Shown here piece by piece: positions 24,998 to 34,115 of a stretch of DNA of 44,389 nucleotides. Position 1 is the stretch's first letter. Every line of letters starts with the position of its first letter. The stretch is from Acidobacteriota bacterium (GTDB lineage: Bacteria > Acidobacteriota > UBA6911). The DNA is taken from the NCBI GenBank assembly GCA_012729555.1, contig JAAYCX010000009.1, positions 1-44,389 on the forward strand, in the 5' to 3' direction. The position numbers were made by a program, and so were the translations under genes. The notes beneath the pieces were generated by a model. That model worked only from the letters and a program-made list of their open reading frames with translations, was not told the origin of the DNA and ran no database searches.

Positions 24998-27900
24998 TCA
25001 TAGAAGCTTCGTTCCCGAAATCGAAGGGAAATGGTTCCCCCCGGAAGGTAGAGGCCCTTCCCGCGGCCCGCGCGCGAACCACCCGTAGAGCGCCGGCAGC
25101 AGGACGAGGGTGAGGACGGTCGAGGTCACCAGTCCGCCGACCACCACGACCGCCAGCGGCCGCTGGACCTCGGAGCCGGGACCGGCCGCGGCCAGCATCG
25201 GGATCAGGCTGAAAATGGCGATCGAGGCCGTCATCAACACAGGCCGGAGCCGGGAGCGGCTTCCACTGAAAACGGCCTCCTCCACCGAGAGCCCCGCCTG
25301 CCGCAGCTGCGTGATGCGCGACACGAGGACGACCCCGTTGAGTACCGCCACGCCGAACAGGACGATGAAACCGATCGAGGCGGGGACCGACAGGTAGAGG
25401 CCCGCGAGCTGCAAGCCGAAGACCCCCCCGATGAGGGCGAAGGGGAGGTTGCAGAGCACCAGGAGCGCCAGGCGGACGGACCCGAAGGTCACGAACAGCA
25501 GGAACAGGATCAGCCCCACGCCCAGCGGGCCGACGATCATCATCCGGCGCATGGCCCGCTGCTGGTTTTCAAACTGCCCGCCCCAGCTGGTATGGAACCC
25601 GGGCGGCAAAACCACCTTCTCCCGGATCGCCTCCCGGGCCTCGGCCACGTAGGAGCCGATGTCGCGGCCATGGATGTTGACCTCGACACCGATCCGGCGC
25701 AACCCGTTTTCCCGGCTGATCTGCACCGGCCCCGGCGCCACCGAGATGGCGGCCAGCTGGCTGAGGGGCAGGTTGTAACCCCCCGGGGCGGGCACCAGGG
25801 CGTTGCCGATGGCGGCCGCCGACTCGCGGTACCGGCCCGGATACCGGACCACCACGTCGAACGCCCGGTTTTCCTCGTACAGGGTTCCCGCCGACATCCC
25901 GGCGACCGACATTTCCACGATGCCGAGCACGTCGCCGGCGTCCAGGGCGTGCCGTGCGATCGCCCCCCGGTCGATGTCGATCGAAAGGTAAGGCTGTCCG
26001 TCGATCCTTTCGACGACCAGGTCGGCGGTCCCCGGGATCCCTCCCAGCACGGCGCCGATCTCCCCGGCCTTGGCCTCGAGGATCTCCAGGTCCTCCCCGA
26101 AGAGCTTCACGATCAACTGCGCGCGGGTGCCGGCGACCAGTTCGTCGATCCGGCACTGGATGGGCTGGCTGAAGCTGAAGTCCATCCCCGGGATTCCGGA
26201 GAGGGCGGCCCGCATTCTCCCGGTCAACTCCGCGCGGCTGGAAGCCGTCTCCCACTCCGACCGGGGCTTGAGCATCCCGGTGAAACCCGTTTTGTCCACG
26301 CCGCGCGCCTCGAGCGCGATCCCCGTCTGTCCGGTCCTCGATATGAGGGTGGTCAGCTCGGGAAACGCCCGGAGCCGCTCATGGACCAGCCCGGTGATGT
26401 CGAGGGCCTTGTCCAGGGTGATTCCGGGCATGAGCTGCACATCCATATCGAAGGCCCCTTCGTCCATCACCGGGATGAATTCCGTCCCGAGCCGCAACGA
26501 GAGGAACACGGCCGCGAGCAGCGCCGCGCAGGCCCCGGAGAGGATCCAGCGCTTACGGCGCAGGGCCCAGCCGAGCAGCGGTTCGTATACCGCCCCCGCC
26601 CCCCGCATCACGGCGCTCTCCTTCTCCGGTCCGGGGCGCAAAACCAGCGCGCACATCGCGGGAATGACGAAGATCGACAGGAGGAGGGAGGCCAGCAGCG
26701 CGACGACGACCGTGAGCGCCAGGGGGCCGAACATCTTCCCTTCCAGCCCCTGCAGGGAAAGGATCGGCAGGAAGGTGGTCGCGATGATGAGTTCGCCGAA
26801 GATGCTGGGCTTGCGCACTTCCAGCACCGCCTTCAATACGGTCCGGTGACGCGCCCCGGGTCCCGGGTTTTCGCCGAGGCGGCGCTGGACGTTTTCGACC
26901 TGGATGATGGTCGCGTCGATGATCATCCCGATCGAAATCGCCAGCCCCCCGAGCGACATGAGGTTGGCGTCGATCCCCGCCTGCCGCATGACGATGAAGG
27001 TGAGCAGGAGCGAAAGGGGGAGCGCGAGGATGACGACGGCCGCGCTGCGCAGGCTGCCGAGGAGCAGGAAGAGAACGACCAGGACCAGCGCCGACCCTTC
27101 CGCGAGCGCACGGGTCACGGTGCCGACGCTGGCGGACACCATGTCGGACCGGTCGTAATAGGGGGCCAGGCGGACCCCGGCGGGAAGGATGCCGCTCTCG
27201 TTGATCTCCCTCACCTTCGCCTTGACGCGCCCCACCACCTCCCGGCCGTTTTCTCCCCGGAGCATCATGACGATGCCCCCCACGGTCTCCCCCTCGCCGC
27301 CGAGCAGCGCGGCCCCCTGGCGGACCGCCTCTCCCACCCGCACCTCGGCGACGTCCCTGATCGAGACCGGGGTACCGCGGTGCGCGGCCAGGACGATGTT
27401 TCCGATATCCTCCACGCTCCGCAACAACCCGACGCCGCGCACGATATACTGCTCGTCGAAACGGTCGAGGGTCCCGCCCCCCGCGTTCCGGTTGTTCCGC
27501 TCGATGGCGCGGCGCACCGCATCGAGAGACAGGTCGTGGGCCACCAGCTTCGCGGGATCGACCAGCACCTGGTACTGCTTGAAATAGCCCCCGAAGGAGT
27601 TGATCTCGCTGACGCCCGCCACCCCCTTGAGCAGCGGCGCGACGACCCATTCCTGAAGGGTGCGCAGTTCGGTCAGGCGCCGGACCCGCCCGGCCGGGTC
27701 CGAGGGCGCCGGACCCTGGAGGGTGTACTGGTAAATCTCCCCCATCGCCGTGGCGATCGGGCCCATGCCGACCGACACGCTCCCGGGCATGCCGGCCCTG
27801 GCCTCCTCGAGGCGCTCGAAGACCAGTTGACGCGCGAAGTAGATGTCGACGTCGTCGGCGAACACCAGGGTCACCACCGAGAGGCCGAACTTGGTCACCG

Positions 27901-28150
27901 ACCGCATCTGCACGACACCCGGGAGCCCCCGCAGGGCGCTCTCCACCGGGTAGGTGACGAAGCGCTCGACCTCCAGCGCCGAAAGGCCCGGGGCGTCGCC
28001 CAGGATCTCCACCTGCACGTTGGTGACGTCGGGAAAGGCGTCCATCGGCAGGTTCATGCCCGCATGCACCCCGAAGACCGCCAGCAGCGCGACCCCCAGG
28101 AGCACGAGTCCCCTCTGCTTCAACGTCCACCCGATCACCCGTTCCAGCAT
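24998..28150 (-). CDS. Heavy-metal efflux RND pump, CzcA/CusA family
   Basis: A 1050-residue inner-membrane proton-driven pump. It has the RND layout of two membrane bundles and two large periplasmic loops. Seen are 'MDAFPDVTNVQVEIL' near the N-terminus, 'FPEL' loops, and the TM4 acidic motif in 'GMIIDATIIQVENVQRRL', which matches the heavy-metal (HME) branch rather than the drug (HAE) branch. It would work with the two downstream-named partners encoded just before it in the operon to expel divalent or monovalent metal ions across both membranes. Sequence alone does not separate Zn/Co/Cd from Cu/Ag. The start at 28150, 8 bases after the adaptor gene, is preferred; longer frames upstream are shadow. 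Confidence 0.93.
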   Translation of the reverse strand: MLERVIGWTLKQRGLVLLGVALLAVFGVHAGMNLPMDAFPDVTNVQVEILGDAPGLSALEVERFVTYPVESALRGLPGVVQMRSVTKFGLSVVTLVFADDVDIYFARQLVFERLEEARAGMPGSVSVGMGPIATAMGEIYQYTLQGPAPSDPAGRVRRLTELRTLQEWVVAPLLKGVAGVSEINSFGGYFKQYQVLVDPAKLVAHDLSLDAVRRAIERNNRNAGGGTLDRFDEQYIVRGVGLLRSVEDIGNIVLAAHRGTPVSIRDVAEVRVGEAVRQGAALLGGEGETVGGIVMMLRGENGREVVGRVKAKVREINESGILPAGVRLAPYYDRSDMVSASVGTVTRALAEGSALVLVVLFLLLGSLRSAAVVILALPLSLLLTFIVMRQAGIDANLMSLGGLAISIGMIIDATIIQVENVQRRLGENPGPGARHRTVLKAVLEVRKPSIFGELIIATTFLPILSLQGLEGKMFGPLALTVVVALLASLLLSIFVIPAMCALVLRPGPEKESAVMRGAGAVYEPLLGWALRRKRWILSGACAALLAAVFLSLRLGTEFIPVMDEGAFDMDVQLMPGITLDKALDITGLVHERLRAFPELTTLISRTGQTGIALEARGVDKTGFTGMLKPRSEWETASSRAELTGRMRAALSGIPGMDFSFSQPIQCRIDELVAGTRAQLIVKLFGEDLEILEAKAGEIGAVLGGIPGTADLVVERIDGQPYLSIDIDRGAIARHALDAGDVLGIVEMSVAGMSAGTLYEENRAFDVVVRYPGRYRESAAAIGNALVPAPGGYNLPLSQLAAISVAPGPVQISRENGLRRIGVEVNIHGRDIGSYVAEAREAIREKVVLPPGFHTSWGGQFENQQRAMRRMMIVGPLGVGLILFLLFVTFGSVRLALLVLCNLPFALIGGVFGLQLAGLYLSVPASIGFIVLFGVAVLNGVVLVSRITQLRQAGLSVEEAVFSGSRSRLRPVLMTASIAIFSLIPMLAAAGPGSEVQRPLAVVVVGGLVTSTVLTLVLLPALYGWFARGPREGPLPSGGNHFPSISGTKLL

Positions 28151-28158
28151 CGCCCCCC

Positions 28159-29430
28159 CTAGTGCTCGTGCGCCTCGATGAGGTCCTTCAGAAAGGCGCT
28201 CTTGACCACGAAGCTCCCCCGGCTCACCACCCGCTCCCCGGCGGCGAGCCCCGCCACGATTTCCGTGAATCCCCCGCTCGCGATCCCGGTCCGCACCGGG
28301 CGGCGCTCGAATTCCGTTTCGGTGACTCCGACGAAAACGACGGTGGAGCCGTCGATCCGCTGCAGCGCGTCGTCCCTCACCGCCAGGACGGAGGTCATGC
28401 GATCGACCGGAATCCGGACGTCGGCGAACATCTGCACCTTCAGCAGCGCGTCGCGGTTGGGGACGCGGCAGCGCACCTTCACGGTGCGCGTCCCGGGGTC
28501 GAGGATGTCGTCGACGGAGACGACGGTCCCGCCGAAGGTCCTGCCGGGATAGGCCGCCACCCTGACCCGCACCGGCTTGCCGGGCCGGACCTGCGCCAGG
28601 TCCTTTTCGAACACGTCGGCCAGGACCCAGAGGGACGAGAGGTCGGCGATCGTCACCAGCTCGGTCGAGGGGTCCACCGTTTCCCCCACCGAGGCGTGAA
28701 GTGCCGTAACGGTTCCGGCGATGGGGGCGGCCAGAACGCTGTGCGACGCCGAGGGGGACAGGGCCCGGCCCGATTCCAGGTCGGCGATCCGCCGGTCGGT
28801 CCACCCGAAGCGGCGGATCTCGGCCGAGAGCGCGGCCGCCCGGGCCCGCGCTCCCTCCGCCCGGGCCCGGGCATCCCGAAGCTCGGCCTCCCTAAGGTCG
28901 AAGGCGGTGCGGGCGATCGCTCCCACGGCCAGCATCTCCCGGCTCCGCTCGAGGATCGTCTCCTTCACCCCGATATCCGCCAGGGCCCTCCGCAGCTCGG
29001 AGTGGACCGACAGGTACTCCCCCAGCGCCCGCCCCAGGTCGATGTTGTCGTAGGCCAGCAGCGGATCCCCGGCGGCGACGCGGTCGCCGAGCTGGACATG
29101 CACCTCCCGGATGAGACCACCGGCCAGGGGACGGATGTGGGCCACCCGCCCGGGGTCCTCCCGGACCGTCCCCGTCACGGCCAGGACATCCCGGACCGTC
29201 CGGACGGCGGCGGCTTCGAGCTCGATCCCCATCTCCCGCTGCACATCCGCCGCAATGCGGACCCTTTCCCCTTCTTCCGCCCCGTGAGAGGCCTCCGGGG
29301 CCCGATGCTCCCCGGGCGCGCCCGGCGGCCCGCCCCCGGAAAACCGGGAATAGAGGAAAGCCCCCAGCGCCAGGCCTATCGCCAGGGGGACCAGGCTTCG
29401 GATCCAGCCGGCGGTTCCGTTCTGCTTCAT
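28159..29430 (-). CDS. RND efflux periplasmic adaptor (CzcB/CusB type)
   Basis: A 423-residue membrane-fusion protein with one N-terminal helix ('SLVPLAIGLALGAFLYS') and a periplasmic body. 'GTVREDPGRVAHIRPLAGG' starts the barrel-sandwich domain, 'VQLGDRVAAGDPLLAY' is its lipoyl-like half, a helical hairpin follows, and 'GTVTALHASVGETVDPS' is the returning half. It bridges the inner-membrane pump and the outer-membrane channel. The ATG at 29430 has GGAGGGG six bases upstream and is preferred to the two ATGs at 29448/29445 that overlap the stop of the preceding gene. Some CzcB relatives carry an N-terminal metal-binding His-rich region; here only 'HRAPEASHGAEEGE' hints at one. Confidence 0.92.
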   Translation of the reverse strand: MKQNGTAGWIRSLVPLAIGLALGAFLYSRFSGGGPPGAPGEHRAPEASHGAEEGERVRIAADVQREMGIELEAAAVRTVRDVLAVTGTVREDPGRVAHIRPLAGGLIREVHVQLGDRVAAGDPLLAYDNIDLGRALGEYLSVHSELRRALADIGVKETILERSREMLAVGAIARTAFDLREAELRDARARAEGARARAAALSAEIRRFGWTDRRIADLESGRALSPSASHSVLAAPIAGTVTALHASVGETVDPSTELVTIADLSSLWVLADVFEKDLAQVRPGKPVRVRVAAYPGRTFGGTVVSVDDILDPGTRTVKVRCRVPNRDALLKVQMFADVRIPVDRMTSVLAVRDDALQRIDGSTVVFVGVTETEFERRPVRTGIASGGFTEIVAGLAAGERVVSRGSFVVKSAFLKDLIEAHEH

Positions 29431-29444
29431 GCCGTTCCCCTCCA

Positions 29445-30725
29445 TCATTCGCCCCCCGTCCCCGTGGCAGCCGCCAGTTCGTGCAGGCTGACGCGCTCGT
29501 CGTGGAGCGCCTGGTGATAGAGCCGGAGCGTGTCGTAGTAGGTCCTCTGCGCGTCGAGGTAGTCAATGAGGGTGGCCCCGCCCAGGTTGTAGGCCGCCAG
29601 GGTGACACGCCCCGATTCCTCCGCCTTGACGAGGTGCTCCCGGCGGATGTAGTCCACCCTCGCGCGGTGAACCGCGGCCGCGTTCGCAGCCTGCCGCACC
29701 TCCAGCTCGACCTGCCCGCTCCTGGCGGCCGCGAGGTGCTCCGCCCGCGCCCGCCCTGCCTCCGCCCGGAGGATCCCCCCCTCGTTCCGGTCGAAGAGCC
29801 TGAGCGGCAGGCTCACCCCCAGCACGAAGCTGTGGTCCACGTCGTTGCGCCGGTACCCTCCCCCCACCGTGATGTTCGGGGATCGAAGCGAGCGCTCCAG
29901 CTGCGCCTCGGCCGCGGCCCGCTGTTCCTCCCGGCGCCCCATCCGGAAATCCGGGCGGCGCTCCCGGGCGATCCGGACCAGCTCCGGCAGGGAGGCCTCG
30001 GGCAGCCGACCGGGCGCCGCCCCGGCGCGCACCTCGTCGAGCGCACCCACGATTTCGGGCTCCGGAGCCGATGCCGGGGCGGAGAGCAACGTCATCAGGG
30101 CGCTTTTGGCGTTGCGCAGCAGGAGCTCCGCCCGAAAGGCCTCGTCCCGGTAACGCAGCTTTTCCGCCTCGATGCGGTGCAACTCGATCAGCGAGATTTC
30201 CCCCTGCTCCAGCCGCACCCGGTTCAGCGAAATCACCCCTTCGGTCCGATCGAGGAGCGACCGGGACGCCGCCAGGTCCGCCTGCGCCAGCACCGCATCG
30301 GCGAAGACCCGCGCGACCTCGAGCCGCAGCAGCCGCACGCTGTCCTCGTAATCAAGGCGTCCGGCCGCGACCGCATGGTCCGCCGCCTCCGTGCGCCAGC
30401 GTCGCCGGTCCCCCCTTTCGATCTCGAAATCGAGCCGCAGCGTCAGCGACAGGTTCTCGAGCAGCGGACCCGGATGGGAGGCGATGGGGTAGTCCTCGGC
30501 CTCGAAGCCGAGCAGGGGATTCGGCCTCTTCCCCGCCGCGATCCGGTCCCCTTCGAGAACCCGGAGCCCTTCCCGGGCCGCGGCGAGTCCGGGGTTTCGT
30601 TCGACGGCCAGGCGGACGGCATCCTCCAGGGTCAGAGTCCGGGGGATCTCCCGGGGCCATGCGGGGGAAGCCGCCAGTCCGGCGATGCAGAAGAGGGTGC
30701 CGAGGCACGCGCGTTTGATGAACAT
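29445..30725 (-). CDS. Outer-membrane efflux channel (CzcC/TolC family)
   Basis: A 426-residue protein with a Sec signal peptide ('CLGTLFCIAGLAASPAWP') and two TolC repeats. 'LTLEDAVRLAVERNPGL' opens the first repeat and 'SLPELVRIARERRPDF' the second, each followed by long amphipathic helices; 'GGGYRRNDVDHSFVLGVSLPL' (here read as GGGYRRND and SFVLGVSLPL) is a beta strand pair. It forms the outer-membrane duct of the metal pump. It has no lipobox, unlike some CusC proteins. It is the second gene of the operon, 56 bases after the small Cys/His protein, and overlaps the region of the adaptor start. Confidence 0.9.
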   Translation of the reverse strand: MFIKRACLGTLFCIAGLAASPAWPREIPRTLTLEDAVRLAVERNPGLAAAREGLRVLEGDRIAAGKRPNPLLGFEAEDYPIASHPGPLLENLSLTLRLDFEIERGDRRRWRTEAADHAVAAGRLDYEDSVRLLRLEVARVFADAVLAQADLAASRSLLDRTEGVISLNRVRLEQGEISLIELHRIEAEKLRYRDEAFRAELLLRNAKSALMTLLSAPASAPEPEIVGALDEVRAGAAPGRLPEASLPELVRIARERRPDFRMGRREEQRAAAEAQLERSLRSPNITVGGGYRRNDVDHSFVLGVSLPLRLFDRNEGGILRAEAGRARAEHLAAARSGQVELEVRQAANAAAVHRARVDYIRREHLVKAEESGRVTLAAYNLGGATLIDYLDAQRTYYDTLRLYHQALHDERVSLHELAAATGTGGE

Positions 30726-30781
30726 CTCAGACTCCTGAATCAAGAGAGGGATCGGGGGGGGAGGCGGACGGGGGGAGGTTT

Positions 30782-31210
30782 CTAGCAGAGCAGGGGGAGG
30801 GCCGACGGGGGGCAGGAAAGCCCGGGAGCGTCCGGCGGTGCGGGGAGCCTCCGGCCGCCGCCGGGGGCCGCGGGCGGGGGAACCAGGGCGGCCTCGGCGG
30901 CGAAGGCCGCAAGGGCCGCGGGCGCCCCGGGCCTCTCGATCCTGCCCGGTTCCCCGGTCAGCAGATAGAGATCGGTGCAGCCGGGCCGCCCGACGGCGGA
31001 CGGGGATCCACCCCCTGGAAAGAGCGCACCGGCCTGGGCATGTTCCCCGGATGCGCAGCACTCCTCTCCCGGTTTCTCCATTGCGATATGGCTGCCCGGG
31101 GCGATGCAGAGAACGGCGAAGGAGGTCGGAAGCGCCAGGAGCAGGGCGGTGACGACCAGCAGGAGCCTGCCGCCCGACCCGATTCCCGATACCCCGACGA
31201 TCGATTTCAT
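30782..31210 (-). CDS. Small exported Cys/His protein heading the metal-efflux operon
   Basis: A 142-residue protein with an N-terminal hydrophobic signal ('LLLVVTALLLALPTSFAVL'). It is followed by 'CIAPGSHIAMEKPGEECC' and a second Cys region, then a long Pro/Ala-rich tail ending 'CPPSALPLLC'. The Cys-His-Glu-CysCys spacing looks like a soft-metal site, and similar short proteins with C-x-G-x-H-x-A/V-x-E motifs occur ahead of czcCBA operons. A periplasmic metal buffer or sensor is a reasonable guess, not a known function. The start at 31210 is set by AGGGTGG four bases upstream; the longer frame to 31582 is not used because it runs through the divergent promoter region. Confidence 0.6.
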   Translation of the reverse strand: MKSIVGVSGIGSGGRLLLVVTALLLALPTSFAVLCIAPGSHIAMEKPGEECCASGEHAQAGALFPGGGSPSAVGRPGCTDLYLLTGEPGRIERPGAPAALAAFAAEAALVPPPAAPGGGRRLPAPPDAPGLSCPPSALPLLC

Positions 31211-31291
31211 ATATCCACCCTGCCTACCATGATAGAAAACGGCGGCGTAGCGATCCAGACCAAAATTCGATCCGCGGTATATAGTCGGGAG

Positions 31292-31320
31292 TTTACGCGA
31301 GCGCGGAATTGTCATATCTT
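31292..31320 (+). promoter_or_regulatory. Candidate promoter of efpL
   Basis: TTTACG and TATCTT spaced by 17 bases predict a start near 31327. The leader then has a small hairpin, CGCCGG-TTCA-CCGGCG at 31338-31353, just ahead of the GGGAGG ribosome site. A TATATA at about 31279-31284 on the opposite strand may be the -10 of the metal operon. Confidence 0.35.
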
Positions 31321-31370
31321 TATGGCTTTCATGATCCCGCCGGTTCACCGGCGCGGGAGGAAACATCATC

Positions 31371-31943
31371 ATGGCCCTGATCGGAGCGAACGAACTCAAG
31401 CGCAAGATGTTCATCACGGTGGACAACCAGCCGTGCGCCGTCCTCGAGGTCTTCTTCGCCTCGCCGAGCGCGCGCGGCGCCTCGACCATGGTGCGCACGA
31501 AGTTGCGCAACCTGATCACGGACGCGGTCATGGAAAAGACCTTCCGGACCGGCGAAAAGTTCGCCGAGGCGGACGTTACCATGGCCCCGGCCTCCTACAT
31601 GTACGCCGACGGGGAGCAGTGCCACTTCATGGACGAGGCCACCTACGAGCAGTTCGCCTTCACCCCGGAGCAGCTGGGGGACGACCGGAACTACCTCACC
31701 GAGGGGCTGTCGCTCCAGGTGCTCAAGTACAACGGCAACGCGATCGCGGTGGAGCTCCCCCCCTTCGTCGAACTGACGGTGACCGCGACCGAGCCGGGGG
31801 GGCGCTCCGACGCGGGGTCGGGCGGGGCGACCAAGCCCGCCACCCTGGAGACGGGACTCGAGATCCGCGTCCCTCTCTTCATCAAGGAGGGGGAGCGGGT
31901 GCGCGTCAGCACCCAGACGGGGGAGTTCGCCTCGCGCGCCTGA
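31371..31943 (+). CDS. efpL: EF-P-like translation factor, EfpL/YeiP subfamily
   Basis: A 190-residue three-domain protein of the elongation factor P family, which binds the ribosome between the P and E sites and relieves stalling at proline-rich motifs. The domain I tip loop reads 'SPSARGAST', two residues longer than the usual EF-P loop (PGKG) and matching E. coli YeiP 'SPTARGAAT'. The C-terminal part 'TKPATLETGLEIRVPLFI' also follows YeiP. The tip residue is therefore Arg, not the Lys modified by EpmAB, or the Arg rhamnosylated by EarP in a canonical-length loop. No modification enzyme for it is needed or seen here. Annotation pipelines will often call it plain efp. The canonical efp is presumably elsewhere. 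Confidence 0.85.
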   Translation: MALIGANELKRKMFITVDNQPCAVLEVFFASPSARGASTMVRTKLRNLITDAVMEKTFRTGEKFAEADVTMAPASYMYADGEQCHFMDEATYEQFAFTPEQLGDDRNYLTEGLSLQVLKYNGNAIAVELPPFVELTVTATEPGGRSDAGSGGATKPATLETGLEIRVPLFIKEGERVRVSTQTGEFASRA

Positions 31944-31977
31944 AAGGGGGCCGGATGCATCCCGAGGACCGAAACCC

Positions 31978-32883
31978 GTGAGCCTTCTCGAGCCCTTCAC
32001 CTTCCCCGTCTCGGGCGTGCATACCTGGCTCTGGCTCCCGCCGCTGGTGGCCTTCTGCGTCTCGGCCGTCACCTCCACGGCCGGGATCACGGGCGCCTTC
32101 CTCCTCCTCCCCTTCCAGATCAGCGTGCTGGGGTTCGCGAGCCCCGCCGTCAGCGCGACCAACCTGGTCTACAACATCGTCTCCACCCCGGGGGGGATTT
32201 TCCGCTTCCTGCGGGAGAGGCGCCTCCTCTGGCCCCTGGCGGGCGTCGTCGTCCTCGGCACCCTCCCGGGCGTCGTCATCGGCGGCCTCGTCCGGCTGCA
32301 CTGGCTCCCCGACCCGGCCCGCTTCCGGGTCTTCGTCGGCTGCGTGATGCTCTACATCGGCGCCCGGCTGCTGCTGGGGCTCCGCCGGAAGGGGGCCGCC
32401 GGGCGGCCCGCAGGCGGCAACGGAGACTTCAACGTGGAACTCCTCTCCGTCTCCTGGCCCGCGCTCTCCTACCGATTCCAGGAGGAGGAGTACCACTGCG
32501 GTTTCCGGAGCCTCTTTCTCCTCTCCTTCGTGGTAGGCATCGTCGGGAGCATCTACGGGATCGGCGGCGGGGCCATCATCGCCCCCTTCCTGGTCTCCTT
32601 CTACCGCCTCCCGGTCCACACCATAGCCGGCGCCACCCTGGTGGGCACCCTGGCTTCCTCCGTGGCCGGCGTCCTCTTCTACGCCCTGGCCGCCCCCTTC
32701 CACCCCGACCTCGTCATCACCCCCGACTGGCTGCTGGGCGCCCTTTTCGGGCTGGGGGGGCTGGCGGGCACCTACCTGGGCGCCCGCATGCAGCGGCGCA
32801 TCCCCGCCTTCCGGCTGAAGCTCCTGCTCGGCCTGATCGTCTTCGCGGTCGCCCTGAAATACCTGGCCGGCGCCTTCGGATAG
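31978..32883 (+). CDS. TauE/SafE family (sulfite exporter-like) permease
   Basis: A 301-residue protein with about eight membrane segments in two repeats, the TauE/SafE (TSUP) layout. The repeats carry 'STAGITGAFLLLPFQ' and 'GIGGGAIIAPFLVSF', glycine-rich re-entrant motifs of this family. A hydrophilic loop at about residues 140-175 separates the halves. Members move organosulfur compounds, sulfite or other small anions; the substrate is unknown. The start is a GTG at 31978, with GAGGA nine bases upstream; no in-frame ATG fits. It lies 34 bases after efpL, and the two may be co-transcribed. Confidence 0.82.
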   Translation: MSLLEPFTFPVSGVHTWLWLPPLVAFCVSAVTSTAGITGAFLLLPFQISVLGFASPAVSATNLVYNIVSTPGGIFRFLRERRLLWPLAGVVVLGTLPGVVIGGLVRLHWLPDPARFRVFVGCVMLYIGARLLLGLRRKGAAGRPAGGNGDFNVELLSVSWPALSYRFQEEEYHCGFRSLFLLSFVVGIVGSIYGIGGGAIIAPFLVSFYRLPVHTIAGATLVGTLASSVAGVLFYALAAPFHPDLVITPDWLLGALFGLGGLAGTYLGARMQRRIPAFRLKLLLGLIVFAVALKYLAGAFG

Positions 32884-32953
32884 CGCCGGGCCGGGGGAAA
32901 TATCCTGGAACATTTACCGCCCGTTGCGTATTCCGTTTTTCGGAGGGAAGGAC

Positions 32954-34087
32954 ATGACTTTGCGCAAAACCCTGTTCTGGATCCATCTCGTCTGCGGCAT
33001 CGCCGCCGGAATCCTCATCTTCATCATGTCGGCCACCGGGGTGGCCCTGACCTACCAGAAGCAGCTGACCGCCTGGGCGGACAAGCGGGCGTGCCGCGTC
33101 GAGCGGCCGGCGGGCGCCGATCCGCTCCCCGCCTCGGAACTGGTCGAGCGCTTCCGCCGGGCAGAGCCCGGCCGGGTGCCCGTCGCCCTGTCGCTCTCCT
33201 CCGACCCCGACATGCCCGCGAGCGTGACCGCGGCGCCGGGCGGGACGATCTTCGTCAACCCGTACACCGGGGAGGTCCTGGGGCCCGGGGCGACGGGGGT
33301 GCGCTCCTTCTTCCGGGTCATGACCGGGTGGCACCGCTGGCTGGCCCTCTCGGGCGACAACCTCCGCTGGGGGCGCGCCGCGACCGGGGCCGGCAACCTC
33401 CTCTTCCTCTTCCTGGCCCTCGGCGGCCTCTACCTCTGGTGGCCCCGGCGCTGGAAGCGCGCGGCGCTTCGCCCCCTCCTCTGGTTCCGCACAGGGATCG
33501 GGGGAAAGGCGCGGGACGGCAACTGGCACAACGTCTTCGGCTTCTGGTGCCTGGTCCCCCTGGTCCTGATTATCCTCAGCGGGGTGGTCATCTCCTACGC
33601 GTGGGCCAGCCGGCTGGTGTTCCAGTTCGCGGGGAGCACGATGTCGATGCCCGCGCGCCGGGGGGCTCCCGCCCCCCCGCCAGGCGCCCTCGAGGCGCCC
33701 CTTCGGCTCGAGGGCGCCGACGCCGCCATCAGATCCGTCCGCGAACGGGTCCCCGGGTGGAAGACGCTGAATCTCGATCTCCCCGCGCCGGAAGCCGCCA
33801 CCCTTTCCCTCGCGGTCGAAGAGGGGTACGGGGGGCAGCCGCAGCTGCGCTCCACGGTGACGGCCGACCGGGAATCGGGGAAGATCCTCAAGACGGAACA
33901 CTTCGCCGGGATGGACCGCGGGGTGCGGGCGCGGATCTGGATGCGTTTCGTCCACACCGGGGAGTACTACGGCCTCGCGGGGCAGACCGTCGCCGGGATC
34001 GCCTCCCTGGCCGGGCTGGTCCTGGTCTGGACCGGCTTCGCCCTGGCGTTGCGCCGCTACGCCGCCTGGCTCGGGCGCAGGAACTGA
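32954..34087 (+). CDS. PepSY-associated transmembrane protein
   Basis: A 377-residue protein with four membrane helices, at about residues 10-32, 145-170, 195-215 and 345-370. The helices carry conserved histidines: 'WIHLVCGIAAG', 'TGWHRWLALSG' and 'NWHNVFGFW'. Periplasmic PepSY-like segments lie between them ('GGTIFVNPYTGEVLG'). This is the PepSY_TM/PiuB-like family, whose best-studied members are involved in siderophore-iron reduction or uptake, with the His residues possibly binding haem. The substrate is not clear here. The ATG at 32954 has GGAGGGAAGG upstream; the TTG start 30 bases earlier is less likely. Confidence 0.82.
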   Translation: MTLRKTLFWIHLVCGIAAGILIFIMSATGVALTYQKQLTAWADKRACRVERPAGADPLPASELVERFRRAEPGRVPVALSLSSDPDMPASVTAAPGGTIFVNPYTGEVLGPGATGVRSFFRVMTGWHRWLALSGDNLRWGRAATGAGNLLFLFLALGGLYLWWPRRWKRAALRPLLWFRTGIGGKARDGNWHNVFGFWCLVPLVLIILSGVVISYAWASRLVFQFAGSTMSMPARRGAPAPPPGALEAPLRLEGADAAIRSVRERVPGWKTLNLDLPAPEAATLSLAVEEGYGGQPQLRSTVTADRESGKILKTEHFAGMDRGVRARIWMRFVHTGEYYGLAGQTVAGIASLAGLVLVWTGFALALRRYAAWLGRRN

Positions 34088-34115
34088 AGCGCCGCGCCCG
34101 GAGCCGCCCGCCCGC

